Source of the DNA: Altererythrobacter sp. B11
Lineage (GTDB): Bacteria; Pseudomonadota; Alphaproteobacteria; Sphingomonadales; Sphingomonadaceae
Reading direction: 5' to 3'
NCBI RefSeq assembly: GCF_003569745.1
Contig: NZ_AP018498.1
Span: 3,449,001-3,513,000, forward strand
Length of the DNA stretch: 64,000 nt
Shown here: piece by piece, positions 39,463 to 48,609 of the stretch
Layout of the letters: each line of letters opens with the position of its first letter
Position numbering within the stretch: position 1 is the first letter of the stretch
Made by a program: the position numbers and the translations under genes
The notes under the pieces: model-generated
Database searches by the model: none
What the model saw: the letters and a program-made list of their open reading frames with translations, nothing else
What the model was told of the DNA's origin: nothing

Positions 39463-40920
39463 TCAGCCTTCCCTCGCGGTGAAGTGGGCCACCACGCGGC
39501 CCAGACCCACCGAATTGGAACCTTTCACAAGCACCGCGTCGCCACCGGCCAGGCCGAATTCTTCCAGCGCGGCGATGGCTTCGCCCGGACCTTCGCAATG
39601 CGCAAAGGGAATGGCATTGCCAAGCGAGGGCGGTACGGGTTTCCCCAGTTCGCGTGCGAGCGGCGCCATATCGGGGCCGACAAGGATCGCATAGTCCACC
39701 TGCGCCTCTTCCAGCGGCTCTCTCAGCTGGGCGTGGAAGGCGGGGCCGAAATCGCCCAGTTCCTTCATCGCGCCCAGCACCGCGATCCGCCGCGTGGCGG
39801 GGGTGGCACCCAGCTGCGCCAGCGTGGCGCGCATGGAAGCCGGATTGGCGTTGTAGCTTTCGTCGATGAACAGCGCGTGGCCGCCGGGGGCCTTCACCCG
39901 GTGGCGCGCGCCGCGGCCCTTGAGCCCGCCCATCTCCGCCAGCGCCAACCCGGCCGCGCCGAGATCGCCGCCCGCTGCATACACCGCGGCCATCACGCAC
40001 AGCGAATTGGCTATCCAGTGCTCGCCCGGCTCCGCAACCGAATAGCACAGGCGCCGCTCGCCCAGCGCCGCGGTGACCAGCGAGCCGCCATTGGCCGCCG
40101 GAACGGCATCGAGCAGACGCACCTCGGCATGCTCGGAGCGACCGAAGCCCAGCACCTTGGCGCCGCGAGCCAGAGCGGCATCGCGCAGGCGCTCGAAATG
40201 CGGGCTGTCGGCGGGGATCACCGCCGTGCCGCCGGGCTGCAGGCCGGCGAAGATCTCCGCCTTGGCATCGGCAATAGCCTCCTCGCTGCCGAGGTTTTCG
40301 ATATGCGCCGGGGCGATGGTGGTGATCACAGCCACATCGGGGCGGACCTGCGCGGTCAGCCCGGCGATTTCACCCGCGTGGTTCATGCCCATTTCGAACA
40401 CGCCGTAGCGGCTGCGCGCGGGCATCCGCGCGAGGCTGAGCGGCACGCCGACATGATTGTTGTAGCTGCGCACGGAGCGGTGCGCCGCGCCCCGGCTGGC
40501 CCGTTCCAGCGCCGCGAAGATCGCTTCCTTCACGCCGGTCTTGCCCACCGATCCGGTGACGCCGACGATGCGCGCCTTCACCCGGCCGCGGGCTGCCTTC
40601 GCAAGAAGCTCAAGCGCGATGGAGGTATCCTTCACCAGCACGTGCGGCTGGGCGATCGGGCGGTCCACCACTGCCGCCACGGCACCATTGGCGAAGGCCT
40701 TGTCGATGAACTTGTGGCCGTCGGTCGTTTCGCCCGTCAGCGCCACGAACAGATCGCCTGCGCGCACATCCCGGGAATCGATCTCTACGCCGGAAACCTG
40801 AAAAGCACCGCTTGCTTCCCCGCCCATGGCCGCAGCCAGAGCTTCGGCATCCCACAGCGCCAGGCGCCGGGTATCGTGCCCGCTGCCGGGCCAGCGCAGA
40901 GTCTTGCGCAGCGCATTCAT
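39463..40920 (-). CDS. murF: UDP-MurNAc-tripeptide--D-alanyl-D-alanine ligase
   Basis: Adds D-Ala-D-Ala to complete the pentapeptide. 485 residues from MNALRKTLRW. Features: GVEIDSRDVRAGDLFVAL, P-loop GVTGSVGKTGVKEAI, FEMGMNHAGEIAGLT, FIDESYNANPASMRATL. The start at 40920 overlaps murE by 4 bp. Confidence 0.96.
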   Translation of the reverse strand: MNALRKTLRWPGSGHDTRRLALWDAEALAAAMGGEASGAFQVSGVEIDSRDVRAGDLFVALTGETTDGHKFIDKAFANGAVAAVVDRPIAQPHVLVKDTSIALELLAKAARGRVKARIVGVTGSVGKTGVKEAIFAALERASRGAAHRSVRSYNNHVGVPLSLARMPARSRYGVFEMGMNHAGEIAGLTAQVRPDVAVITTIAPAHIENLGSEEAIADAKAEIFAGLQPGGTAVIPADSPHFERLRDAALARGAKVLGFGRSEHAEVRLLDAVPAANGGSLVTAALGERRLCYSVAEPGEHWIANSLCVMAAVYAAGGDLGAAGLALAEMGGLKGRGARHRVKAPGGHALFIDESYNANPASMRATLAQLGATPATRRIAVLGAMKELGDFGPAFHAQLREPLEEAQVDYAILVGPDMAPLARELGKPVPPSLGNAIPFAHCEGPGEAIAALEEFGLAGGDAVLVKGSNSVGLGRVVAHFTAREG

Positions 40921-42395
40921 GCCTTTGCTCCTGCCATTTCGGCCGCGCATTCGCGCGCCACCGCCACATCATCGAAGGGAAGCACCCGCATCGCGTCACC
41001 CGCGCCGATGATCTGCCCCTGTTCGTGCCCCTTGCCGGCGATAAGGACGATGTCCTCCGGCCCCGCGCCGGCAATGGCGGCGCAGATCGCTTCGCGCCTG
41101 TCGCCCACTTCCCGCGCGCCGGCGGCACCTTCCAGAATTTGCGCGCGGATCACGGCGGCCTCCTCTCCCCGAGGATTGTCATCGGTGACAATGACCAGGT
41201 CGGACTTCTCCACGGCAATCGCACCCATCGGCGCGCGCTTCCCCGGATCGCGATCGCCACCGGCGCCGAACACGGTGATCAGCCGGCCGGAGACATGCGG
41301 CCGCAGTGCGTCGATCGCAGCGCCCAGCGCATCTGGGGTGTGGGCATAATCGACATAGACCGGCGCGCCGCTGCGCGCGATCGCCGCCCGCTCCAACCTG
41401 CCGCGCACCGGCTGGAGGCGCGAGAGCGCATCGAACATCGCCCCCGCTTCGCTGCCCGTTGCCAGCGCGAGCCCCGCCGCAACCAGAGCATTGGCCGCCT
41501 GATAGGCCCCGATCAGCGGCAAATGAACGCGCCGCTCCGTGCCTTCATAACGGATGTGAAGATCCTGCCCCAAGTGGCCGGGAATGCGGCTGAGCAATTG
41601 AATGCCCTCGCCCCGTTCGCCGATCGTCAGCAGGCGCAGGCCGCGCGCGGCGGCAGCTTCGCAGGCACGCGGCGCCCAGGGATCGTCCGCCCACACCACC
41701 GCCGTGCCGCCATCGCTCACCACCTCGGTGAACAGCCGCATCTTGGCGGCGAAATATTCTTCCATGTCGGCATGGTAATCGAGGTGATCGCGGCTGAGAT
41801 TGGTGAAGGCACCCGCCGCCACGGGCACGCCTTCATTGCGATATTGTGAGAGGCCGTGGCTGGAAGCCTCATAGGCAACATGCGTCACGCCTTCGCGCGC
41901 CAGGCCCGCCATGTTGGCCAGGAAGGTCACGATATCGGGGGTGGTCAGCCCCGTGGAGACGCTCTCATCCGGCGTGGTGACGCCGAGCGTGCCGATCGAG
42001 GCAGCGCGATTGCCGCACATGCGCCAGATCTGCCGCGTCATCTCGACCACGGAGGTCTTGCCATTGGTGCCCGTCACCGCCGCAATCGTGCCGGGCACAG
42101 GGGTGAAGAAGCGCGCGGCCAGATGGGCGAAGGCCCGGCGCGGCTCGGCATCGGCGATATGGGCGGCGCCGCGCACATCGGCCTGCGGGCGGGCCACCAC
42201 GGCCACGGCACCGGCGGCGATGGCGGCGGGGATGAAATCCTCCCCATTAACCCGCGTCCCGGGGAAGGCGCCGAACACGGTGCCCGGCGCCACCTTGCGA
42301 TGATCGATGGCGAAGCCGCTTACCGGTGCCTCGGCCTGCGCGCCGAAGCCCGCAGCATCAAGCCCGGCAGCCGCCACCAGCCGGCCCAGCTTCAT
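40917..42395 (-). CDS. murE: UDP-MurNAc-L-Ala-D-Glu--meso-diaminopimelate ligase
   Basis: Adds the third stem residue. 492 residues from MKLGRLVAAAGL. P-loop AAVTGTNGKTSVVEMTRQIW, EASSHGLSQYR, NLSRDHLDYHADMEEYFAAK, VYVDYAHTPDAL. The motif DDNPRGE carries the DNPR signature that selects meso-diaminopimelate over lysine, as expected for a Gram-negative cell. It overlaps ftsI by 4 bp. Confidence 0.97.
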   Translation of the reverse strand: MKLGRLVAAAGLDAAGFGAQAEAPVSGFAIDHRKVAPGTVFGAFPGTRVNGEDFIPAAIAAGAVAVVARPQADVRGAAHIADAEPRRAFAHLAARFFTPVPGTIAAVTGTNGKTSVVEMTRQIWRMCGNRAASIGTLGVTTPDESVSTGLTTPDIVTFLANMAGLAREGVTHVAYEASSHGLSQYRNEGVPVAAGAFTNLSRDHLDYHADMEEYFAAKMRLFTEVVSDGGTAVVWADDPWAPRACEAAAARGLRLLTIGERGEGIQLLSRIPGHLGQDLHIRYEGTERRVHLPLIGAYQAANALVAAGLALATGSEAGAMFDALSRLQPVRGRLERAAIARSGAPVYVDYAHTPDALGAAIDALRPHVSGRLITVFGAGGDRDPGKRAPMGAIAVEKSDLVIVTDDNPRGEEAAVIRAQILEGAAGAREVGDRREAICAAIAGAGPEDIVLIAGKGHEQGQIIGAGDAMRVLPFDDVAVARECAAEMAGAKA

Positions 42396-44125
42396 TCGCC
42401 AACCTCTTCCGCACGGCCGACCAGCGGCTTGAGATCGGTGAGATCGATGTCGCGTGTGTCGTCGGGCAACACGCCCAGCAGCGGGCCGATCCGCGGCACC
42501 AGTCGGCCGACGATCGGGGCGGCGTTCCAGGCCGCCGTGCGCTGATAGGAACTGGCGGCAGTGCCCTTGGGCTCGTCCAGCATGGCGATCACCACGAAGC
42601 GCGGCTTGTCCATCGGGAAGGCTGCGGCGAAGGTGGAAACCAGCGTGGAGCGCTGATAGCCGCCCACGCCCGGCTTTTCCGCGCTGCCCGTCTTCCCGCC
42701 AACGCGGAAGCCCGGTGCGTCGGCGCTGCGGCCCGTGCCATAGGCGGTGATCATGCGCAGGAGCTGGTTCATCCGCGCACTGGTGGAGGATTTGAACACC
42801 CGGCGGCCGTGCGGCGCTTCGCCCGGCGCCAGCTTCTTCAGCGTGGCAGGCCGCCAGATGCCGCCATTGACCATCGCCGCATAGGCGCTGGCGAGGTGCA
42901 GCGGCGTCACCGCGATGCCGTGGCCATAGCTGACCGTCATCGCGCGCAGGCGCGGCCACTTGCCCTTGTGCCAGATGGGAAAGCCGCGGGCCGGCAGCTC
43001 GATATAGGGCCGCTCGTTCATGCCCAGATCTTCCATCACCCGCTTCAGCCGGTCAGCGCCGAGCTCGTCCGCCACCTGCGCGGTGACGATGTTGGAGGAA
43101 TGGATCAGCGCCTCGGGCACGTTCAGCGTGGCGCCGATGATGTGGCTGTCATGGATACGGAACTTGCCGACCTGCAGCGGGCGGTTGGCCTGATAGCGGC
43201 GCGAAAGATCGGTCACCACGCCATCGTCGATCGCGGCCGCCACGGTCAGCGGCTTGAAGGTGGAGCCCAGCTCGTAAACCTGGTTGGTCACGCGGTTGAA
43301 CATGTTGCGCTCCCCCTGGGCATCGATCTTGTTGGGATCGAATTCAGGAAGCGAAGCGAGAGCTACGACCTCGCCCGTGTCCACATCCAGCACGATGCCG
43401 GCGGCGCCCACGGCGTCCACCTGCAGCATGCCGCTGCGCAATTCGTCTTCCAGCGCGCCCTGCACCCGCGCATCGATGGAAAGAGCCACTGGCGTGCCGC
43501 GCGTGGCGGGATCGGTCAGCTGCTTGTCCAGCACCGCTTCCATGCCCACGCGGCCGTGTCCGTCCGCCGCAACATAGCCCAGCACATGCGCCGCCATGCC
43601 GCCCTGCGGATAGTGCCGGTCCGTCTCGCGCGGCATTTCCAGCGCCAGCTCGCCGATCTCATAGACCTTGTTCGCATCTTCCGGCAGCACGCGGCGGCGC
43701 AGATAGCCGGCCTTGCCCGCGGCAAGCTGCGCGCGCACCTGCGCCTCGTTCAGATCGGGGAAGATCGCCTTCAGCCGCCGCGCCACTTCCTCGGGCGATT
43801 TCACCAGGGGCGGACCGCCGTCTTCCAGCGCATGCGGATTGAACCACAGCGCATAGGCCGGGAAGGCGCGGGCCAGCGGCACGCCGTTGCGATCGGTGAT
43901 CTCGCCGCGCGGGGGCAGCAGCGCTTCGGCCATGGAGCGTTCGACCGGCGCGGGCTGCACCACCCCCAGCCACGCGATGCGCATCAGCGCGGCGAAGGTC
44001 AGCAGCACGAAGGCCAGGCCGACGAACAGCGCGCGGAGCTGCGCCATCAGCAGCGTTCGGCGGCGGATGTTGACCAGGCGGACGCGGCCCGCCGGCGCCG
44101 GATGGGAGGCAGCGAGCGCCGTCAC
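42392..44125 (-). CDS. ftsI: Septal transpeptidase FtsI (PBP3)
   Basis: A class B penicillin-binding protein cross-linking septal peptidoglycan. 577 residues: a short cytosolic tail, one membrane helix (LRALFVGLAFVLLTFAALMRIA), the pedestal domain, and a transpeptidase domain with the active-site Ser in ELGSTFKPLT (SxxK), SSN in LIHSSNIVTAQ and KTG in VGGKTGSAEKPG. It overlaps ftsL and murE by 4 bp. Confidence 0.97.
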   Translation of the reverse strand: MTALAASHPAPAGRVRLVNIRRRTLLMAQLRALFVGLAFVLLTFAALMRIAWLGVVQPAPVERSMAEALLPPRGEITDRNGVPLARAFPAYALWFNPHALEDGGPPLVKSPEEVARRLKAIFPDLNEAQVRAQLAAGKAGYLRRRVLPEDANKVYEIGELALEMPRETDRHYPQGGMAAHVLGYVAADGHGRVGMEAVLDKQLTDPATRGTPVALSIDARVQGALEDELRSGMLQVDAVGAAGIVLDVDTGEVVALASLPEFDPNKIDAQGERNMFNRVTNQVYELGSTFKPLTVAAAIDDGVVTDLSRRYQANRPLQVGKFRIHDSHIIGATLNVPEALIHSSNIVTAQVADELGADRLKRVMEDLGMNERPYIELPARGFPIWHKGKWPRLRAMTVSYGHGIAVTPLHLASAYAAMVNGGIWRPATLKKLAPGEAPHGRRVFKSSTSARMNQLLRMITAYGTGRSADAPGFRVGGKTGSAEKPGVGGYQRSTLVSTFAAAFPMDKPRFVVIAMLDEPKGTAASSYQRTAAWNAAPIVGRLVPRIGPLLGVLPDDTRDIDLTDLKPLVGRAEEVGE

Positions 44126-44628
44126 TGGCCCGCTTCGCGGATCACTGCACCCAGCTGGATGCGCATGGCACCATCGCCGCCACGGTGGCCGTGGTCACGC
44201 TCCACTTCCGGCGTCAGCAGCGCTTCCTGCATAGGCTTGCCGGTGAGCGGGGAGACGAATTGCGGGAAATCCGGCGTGCCGTCACCGGTGGCGGCCCCGG
44301 CCACGCGGATCGGCGACGGCGCACCCTTGGCGCGTGGGCCGCCCAGCGCGGCCAGCTGGCGCTCGTTCTCCACGAACTGGTCCGCCCGCGGCGCCGTATA
44401 GCCGAAGTCCACGCGGTTCCATGCGGCCAGCTGCAGCTGGTTGGAGCGCGTCTCGAACTCCGTTTCCAGCATCATCTTCTGCTGTTCCAGCGACACGATC
44501 TGCCGTTCGGCCCGCACCACGTCGCTATGGACGGCGTTCACCTTGAGCACGAGCAGGACATAGAGCACGGTGCAGATCGCGAGCACGGCGATCCAGCCCA
44601 TGCGGCGAATGCGGCTTTGCGGTGTCAT
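44122..44628 (-). CDS. ftsL: Cell division protein FtsL (long form)
   Basis: A bitopic divisome protein expected between rsmH and ftsI. 168 residues: a short basic N-terminus, membrane helix [20 protein letters not shown], and a coiled-coil segment ([19 protein letters not shown]) followed by [19 protein letters not shown]. About 80 extra residues after the coil are Gly/Pro-rich and not part of the usual FtsL core. Identified by position and topology as sequence identity in FtsL is low. Confidence 0.8.
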   Translation of the reverse strand: MTPQSRIRRMGWIAVLAICTVLYVLLVLKVNAVHSDVVRAERQIVSLEQQKMMLETEFETRSNQLQLAAWNRVDFGYTAPRADQFVENERQLAALGGPRAKGAPSPIRVAGAATGDGTPDFPQFVSPLTGKPMQEALLTPEVERDHGHRGGDGAMRIQLGAVIREAGQ

Positions 44629-45569
44629 GCGGCCTCCCTTGCCGGTGCGGCGGTACGGATGGCGGCGCGCAGCGTGGCGGAGCGCGCTCTGGGGTTACGG
44701 AGGATCTCGGCCTCTGAGGGGCGAATGGCCCGCGAAAGCCGGGTGAAGGTAGGGGCAGCGCCGGGCGCGGCTTCGGGCAGGTGGCGGCTCGTCCGCGCAT
44801 TGGCGCCCGCCGCATCGCGCAGGAAGTGCTTCACGATCCGGTCTTCCAGCGAATGGAAGCTGACCACGGCCAGCCGCCCGCCGTCGCCCAGCAGACCCTC
44901 GGCCGCGGAAAGGCCCTCGGCCAGCTCGTCCAACTCGCCATTCACATGGATGCGAATGGCCTGGAAGCTGCGCGTTGCCGGATCCTTGGGCGCGCCGGGG
45001 CGGTGGCCCAGCGCCTTGCGCACCACCGCCGCCAGCTGGCCCGTGGTGGCAAGCGGACGCGCGGCGACGATGGCGCGGGCGACGCGGCGGCTCTGCCGCT
45101 CCTCGCCATAGCGCCACAGCACATCGGCAATCTCCGCCTCTTCCGCCTCGTTGAGAAAATCGGCGGCGTTGGGGCGGGTCTGCTCCATCGTCATGTCCAG
45201 CGGTCCCTCGGCCGAGAAGGCGAAACCCCGCCCGGCCTGATCCAGCTGCATAGAGGAGACGCCGATATCCATGGCAATGCCGTCCACCCGCGAAATCCCC
45301 ACCTCGGACATGGCGGCGAGCATTTCGGAGAAGCGGCGCGGATGGAGCACGAGGCGCGGGGGATTTTCGCGCGTTTCGGCCCACTCGCGGCCCGCGGCAA
45401 TCGCATCGGGATCGCGGTCGAAGGCATGCACCGTGGCACCCGCATCCAGCAGCGCGCGGGTGTAGCCGCCCGCCCCGAAGGTCGCGTCCACGATCACGTC
45501 GCCGGGCTGCGGGGCCAGCGCCTCGATCACTTCGTCCAGCAGGACGGGAATATGCGGGGCGCCGTTCAC
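44625..45569 (-). CDS. rsmH: 16S rRNA (cytosine(1402)-N4)-methyltransferase
   Basis: Methylates C1402 of 16S rRNA using S-adenosylmethionine. 314 residues: [13 protein letters not shown], the SAM fold [38 protein letters not shown], and the C-terminal [16 protein letters not shown]. The start is GTG at 45569, overlapping the mraZ stop (GTGA). A longer reading into mraZ is rejected. Confidence 0.96.
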   Translation of the reverse strand: MNGAPHIPVLLDEVIEALAPQPGDVIVDATFGAGGYTRALLDAGATVHAFDRDPDAIAAGREWAETRENPPRLVLHPRRFSEMLAAMSEVGISRVDGIAMDIGVSSMQLDQAGRGFAFSAEGPLDMTMEQTRPNAADFLNEAEEAEIADVLWRYGEERQSRRVARAIVAARPLATTGQLAAVVRKALGHRPGAPKDPATRSFQAIRIHVNGELDELAEGLSAAEGLLGDGGRLAVVSFHSLEDRIVKHFLRDAAGANARTSRHLPEAAPGAAPTFTRLSRAIRPSEAEILRNPRARSATLRAAIRTAAPAREAA

Positions 45570-46069
45570 TTGCGCTTCGCCTTGGCGGTGGCTTCCGCCT
45601 CCTGCTGGCGGCACACCGCCTGCTGCTGGCCGAACCACTTCTGGTCCATCTCGTACAGCGCATCGGGCGCCCACAGCGAGAAGAAGGGCGATCCGCCGAG
45701 GAAGGCGATGGAGCCGGTCATGCCCACCAGCCCGCCCAGCGCATCGGGCAGCACGAAGCGGCCGCTGGCGTCGAAGGGAATCTCGGAGAAGGTCCACAGC
45801 TGCATCGAGCGCATGTCGCGGTCGAACTCCTCGCCCCGGCGCAGCGCGGCCTCTTCCTCACGATCGATCTGGGCGTCGAAATCCTCGGTACGGGAAAGGC
45901 CGAAGCCGGTCAGGCAGTCCCACCGGTTGTGCTTGGCGAGGCACAGCACGCGGGGATCGTCTTCGGTGGGAGCGATGGCCTTGCGGAAGGACGGAGGCAG
46001 CACATAGCGACCCTTTTCGCCGCGAAGCGAAAAGCCCTGTCCGCTATAGCCTGCCGGCCCCTTCGCCAC
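45566..46069 (-). CDS. mraZ: Transcriptional regulator MraZ
   Basis: First gene of the dcw cluster and its DNA-binding regulator. 167 residues with two AbrB/MraZ half domains: [16 protein letters not shown] and the repeat [15 protein letters not shown]. The C-terminus is extended ([20 protein letters not shown]). The start is GTG at 46069. Upstream (about 46157-46170) TGGGG-N5-CGGGC on the minus strand is a weak two-unit resemblance to the TGGG direct repeats that MraZ binds; I would not call it with confidence. Confidence 0.94.
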   Translation of the reverse strand: MAKGPAGYSGQGFSLRGEKGRYVLPPSFRKAIAPTEDDPRVLCLAKHNRWDCLTGFGLSRTEDFDAQIDREEEAALRRGEEFDRDMRSMQLWTFSEIPFDASGRFVLPDALGGLVGMTGSIAFLGGSPFFSLWAPDALYEMDQKWFGQQQAVCRQQEAEATAKAKRK

Positions 46070-46232
46070 CTTCTCGAACCACCCCTGTCTGCATGCCCTG
46101 AACCGATCGGCACAACCCCTCCGCCGCCGGACGCGCGGGATCGCGCGGCCCGCTCACCCCCACTCGGGGATACGGATGGACGAATTGACCGATGGACCCG
46201 TTCTGTAACGTGCCGGACCTCGGGAGAAAAGG

Positions 46233-46251
46233 GGAAATTGCGGGAATTTCC
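46233..46251. promoter_or_regulatory. Inverted repeat in the dcw upstream region
   Basis: GGAAATTgcgggAATTTCC: perfect 7-bp arms, 5-nt spacer, AT-rich in a GC-rich setting, 164 bp before the mraZ start. It may be an operator of the dcw promoter; on the minus strand CCCCTTTTC follows, so a weak terminator for the upstream gene is the alternative. A GANTC site lies at 46254-46258, just past its right arm. Confidence 0.4.
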
Positions 46252-46284
46252 GGAATCTTACGTGTATAACTTCAGGGAAAGCCC

Positions 46285-47169
46285 TCAGCCGCCGGGCTCT
46301 CCTTCACCCCCACCCTCTGCGTTAAGCATACAAGTGTATGAATTCCGAGTGTTATCCTCTTCGCCGCCGGCGGTGCCGCGATTTCCCGCGTCTGCCCCGG
46401 CTTTCGCGTAGGCCTGAGCCGCCAGCCAGGCGAGCGCGCGGGGCGCCCCTGCATTTTCGCCGTGCAGATCGAGCAGCGCCGCATCGGCGAGGATCAATCC
46501 CGCGCCATCCCCGATCCGGCACCGCGCCAGCGCGCCTTCGGCGGCCAATGTGCAGTCCGATCCCTCAGCCAATGGGGCGAAATGGCCCGGGTACTGCAGG
46601 GGAATAGGCGGGCCGCCCGCCTCCGCTTCCCGCGCATTCCCGTCTCCGTCCGCGAATTGCAGCGACAGGCCCCAGTGATCGAGGATGGGCGAAAGCAGCG
46701 TCACGTCCTGCGGGCGGCGCTTATCCCCCAGGGGAAAGCGCGACTCGCCCGTCATCAGCGGATCCGCGAACAGCAGCAGGCGGCCCCCGCCCCGCACCCA
46801 TTCGTCCAGCGCGACATTCTCCGCCGGGGAGAGCGCGCGCGGCTGCGCCAGCAGCAGCAGGGAGAGGCCGGAGAGGGCGGACGCGTCCAGCGTATCGAGC
46901 GGGCGCAGGCGATAGGCGCGTTCCAGCAGCGGCCGCGCCCAATGCGTTTCCGCCGTGCCCGCGATCACTTCGGCCGGACTCGCCGCTTCGCCCCAAAAGA
47001 TCGGAATAGTGCCCATCAACCCCAGTTCGGGGCGGGATTGCACGGGCGGACAGGGGTCCCCCGCCGTCGCGTCCCCTGCATCCCCGGCAGTGGCCGGGGC
47101 CGATGCAAGCAGGGCCAGCAGCAGCCCCGCGCCGGCCGCGTCAGGGCGCAGGATCAGACCCTTCGTCAA
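46285..47169 (-). CDS. GldG-like/DUF4350-type periplasmic-facing protein, unknown role
   Basis: About 294 residues. An N-terminal hydrophobic segment (AGAGLLLALLASAPATAGDA) looks like a signal peptide. The body has GLMGTIPIFWG, LLLLAQPRALSPAENVALDEWVRGGGRLLLFADPLM and ends in a low-complexity Gly/Glu tail. The ALDEWVRGGGRLLLFADP block is typical of the GATase1-like domain in GldG and DUF4350 proteins, usually paired with ABC transporters; no ABC genes are here. I favour a TTG start at 47169, overlapping the previous gene by 29 bp; an ATG at 47259 would extend it without a better signal. Confidence 0.6.
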   Translation of the reverse strand: MTKGLILRPDAAGAGLLLALLASAPATAGDAGDATAGDPCPPVQSRPELGLMGTIPIFWGEAASPAEVIAGTAETHWARPLLERAYRLRPLDTLDASALSGLSLLLLAQPRALSPAENVALDEWVRGGGRLLLFADPLMTGESRFPLGDKRRPQDVTLLSPILDHWGLSLQFADGDGNAREAEAGGPPIPLQYPGHFAPLAEGSDCTLAAEGALARCRIGDGAGLILADAALLDLHGENAGAPRALAWLAAQAYAKAGADAGNRGTAGGEEDNTRNSYTCMLNAEGGGEGEPGG

Positions 47170-47524
47170 GCGTGGTGGGGGCCGGATCCATCGGCGGCTG
47201 CGCCTGCACGGCGGCGGGCTGGGCAGGCTCTGCCGGCAGATCGGGCACGATGCCGGCATCGGCCAGCGGGTCGCTCACCGGACCCGGCGTTTCCTGCGCG
47301 GACACGGTGGAGGCCGCTTCGGGCACGGAGCGGGCCCGGTTCCGTTCCGCATTGAACATGATGATGTTGGCCAGCCCAAGCAGCAGGACCATGGCGGCCA
47401 GGCCAAAGAACCCGACCTGCAACCGCTGCACCGCCTGCGCGCGCGTTCCCGCGAAGGGCGCCTGCCCGGTTGCCTGCGTCTCTGCCTCGCCCCGGCGAAG
47501 CAATTGCGAAGGATCGATCTGCAT
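47141..47524 (-). CDS. Small single-pass membrane protein, unknown function
   Basis: 127 residues. A cytosolic N-terminus (MQIDPSQLLRRGEAETQATGQ), one membrane helix (VGFFGLAAMVLLLGLANIIMF) and a Pro/Ala-rich acidic periplasmic tail. The family is not recognised. It lies 24 bp after cysK and overlaps the GldG-like gene, so the three are probably one transcript. Confidence 0.65.
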   Translation of the reverse strand: MQIDPSQLLRRGEAETQATGQAPFAGTRAQAVQRLQVGFFGLAAMVLLLGLANIIMFNAERNRARSVPEAASTVSAQETPGPVSDPLADAGIVPDLPAEPAQPAAVQAQPPMDPAPTTLDEGSDPAP

Positions 47525-47548
47525 GCCCGCCCTTGTAACGGGTGCAGA

Positions 47549-48544
47549 TTAACGCAGCCAGTCGAAAACCGGCAGGCCCTTCTGCTCCAGCCATTCGCGG
47601 TTGTAGAGCGACGAAAGATAGCGGAAGCCGGTGTCGCACAGGATCGTCGCCACCCGGCTACCCGGACCCAGCTGCCGCCCGAGCGCCACCGCGCCCGCCA
47701 CATTGATGCCGGAGGACAGGCCGAGGCACAGCCCTTCTTCCTTCAGCAGCCGCGCCACCCAATGCAGGCCTTCCTCGTCCGAGACGCGGAACTGCGTGTC
47801 CACCGGGGCGCCTTCCAGATTGGCGGTGATCCGCCCCTGCCCGATCCCCTCGGCAACGGAACTGCCTTCCGCCTTCAGCTCGCCATGGGCGTAATAGTTG
47901 TAGAGCGCCGCGCCATAAGGATCGGTGAGCGCGATCGTCACCTTCTCGTCAAACGCCTTGAGGCCCAGTCCCACGCCGGCAAAGGTGCCGCCGGTCCCGA
48001 CCGCGCAGGTGAAGCCATCCACCCGGCCTTCCATCTGCGCCCAGATTTCCGGCGCCGTACTTTCGATATGGGCGCGGCGGTTGGCGATATTGTCGAACTG
48101 GTTGGCCCAGATCGCGCCTTCGGTCTCTTCCGCCATGCGGCGGCTGGTGTGCACGAAATGGCCCGGGTTCTTGTAGGGCGCAGCAGGCACGGTGACGAGT
48201 TCGGCACCCAGCGCGCGCAGCGTGTCCATCTTCTCGCGGCTCTGCGTCTCGGGCATCACGATCACGGATTTGTAGCCCAGCGCATTGGCCACCAGCGCAA
48301 TGCCGATGCCGGTATTGCCCGCGGTGCCTTCCACGATCGTGCCGCCGGGCTGCAGCAGCCCCTTTTCCTCGGCATCGCGGATGATCCACAGCGCCGCCCG
48401 ATCCTTCACCGAGGCACCGGGATTGGCGAATTCGCATTTCCCCCAGATCTCGCAACCCGCCTCCTCGCTGGGCCCCTTCAGGAGCACGAGCGGCGTGTTG
48501 CCGATCAGGTCGAGCGTGGATTGGCGCGGTTCGGGTGCAGTCAT
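47549..48544 (-). CDS. cysK: Cysteine synthase A-like O-acetylserine sulfhydrylase
   Basis: A PLP enzyme that makes cysteine from O-acetylserine and sulfide, the step after the sulfite reductase encoded at 15.6 kb. 331 residues from MTAPEPRQS: LDLIGNTPLVLLK, PLP lysine in NPGASVKDRAALWI, substrate loop GTAGNTGIGIA, phosphate loop GTGGTFAGVGLG. The start at 48544 is the family N-terminus; a reading from 48607 is rejected. Substrate assignment is by family similarity; a related beta-synthase cannot be excluded. Confidence 0.9.
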   Translation of the reverse strand: MTAPEPRQSTLDLIGNTPLVLLKGPSEEAGCEIWGKCEFANPGASVKDRAALWIIRDAEEKGLLQPGGTIVEGTAGNTGIGIALVANALGYKSVIVMPETQSREKMDTLRALGAELVTVPAAPYKNPGHFVHTSRRMAEETEGAIWANQFDNIANRRAHIESTAPEIWAQMEGRVDGFTCAVGTGGTFAGVGLGLKAFDEKVTIALTDPYGAALYNYYAHGELKAEGSSVAEGIGQGRITANLEGAPVDTQFRVSDEEGLHWVARLLKEEGLCLGLSSGINVAGAVALGRQLGPGSRVATILCDTGFRYLSSLYNREWLEQKGLPVFDWLR

Positions 48545-48609
48545 GATCGGGGTCAGGTAAGGCCCCTTCCCCCCTTGCGCAACGCAGATGCGCTTGGGGG
48601 GTAACAAGG

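Noticed and set aside
38485-41349. A 954-codon plus-strand open frame opposite mraY, murF and murE
   Set aside because: It runs antisense through three conserved genes and shows His/Arg-rich composition without domains.
46150-46175. MraZ-binding repeats before mraZ
   Set aside because: Only two G-rich units (TGGGG, CGGGC) with 10-bp spacing; a third unit is missing.
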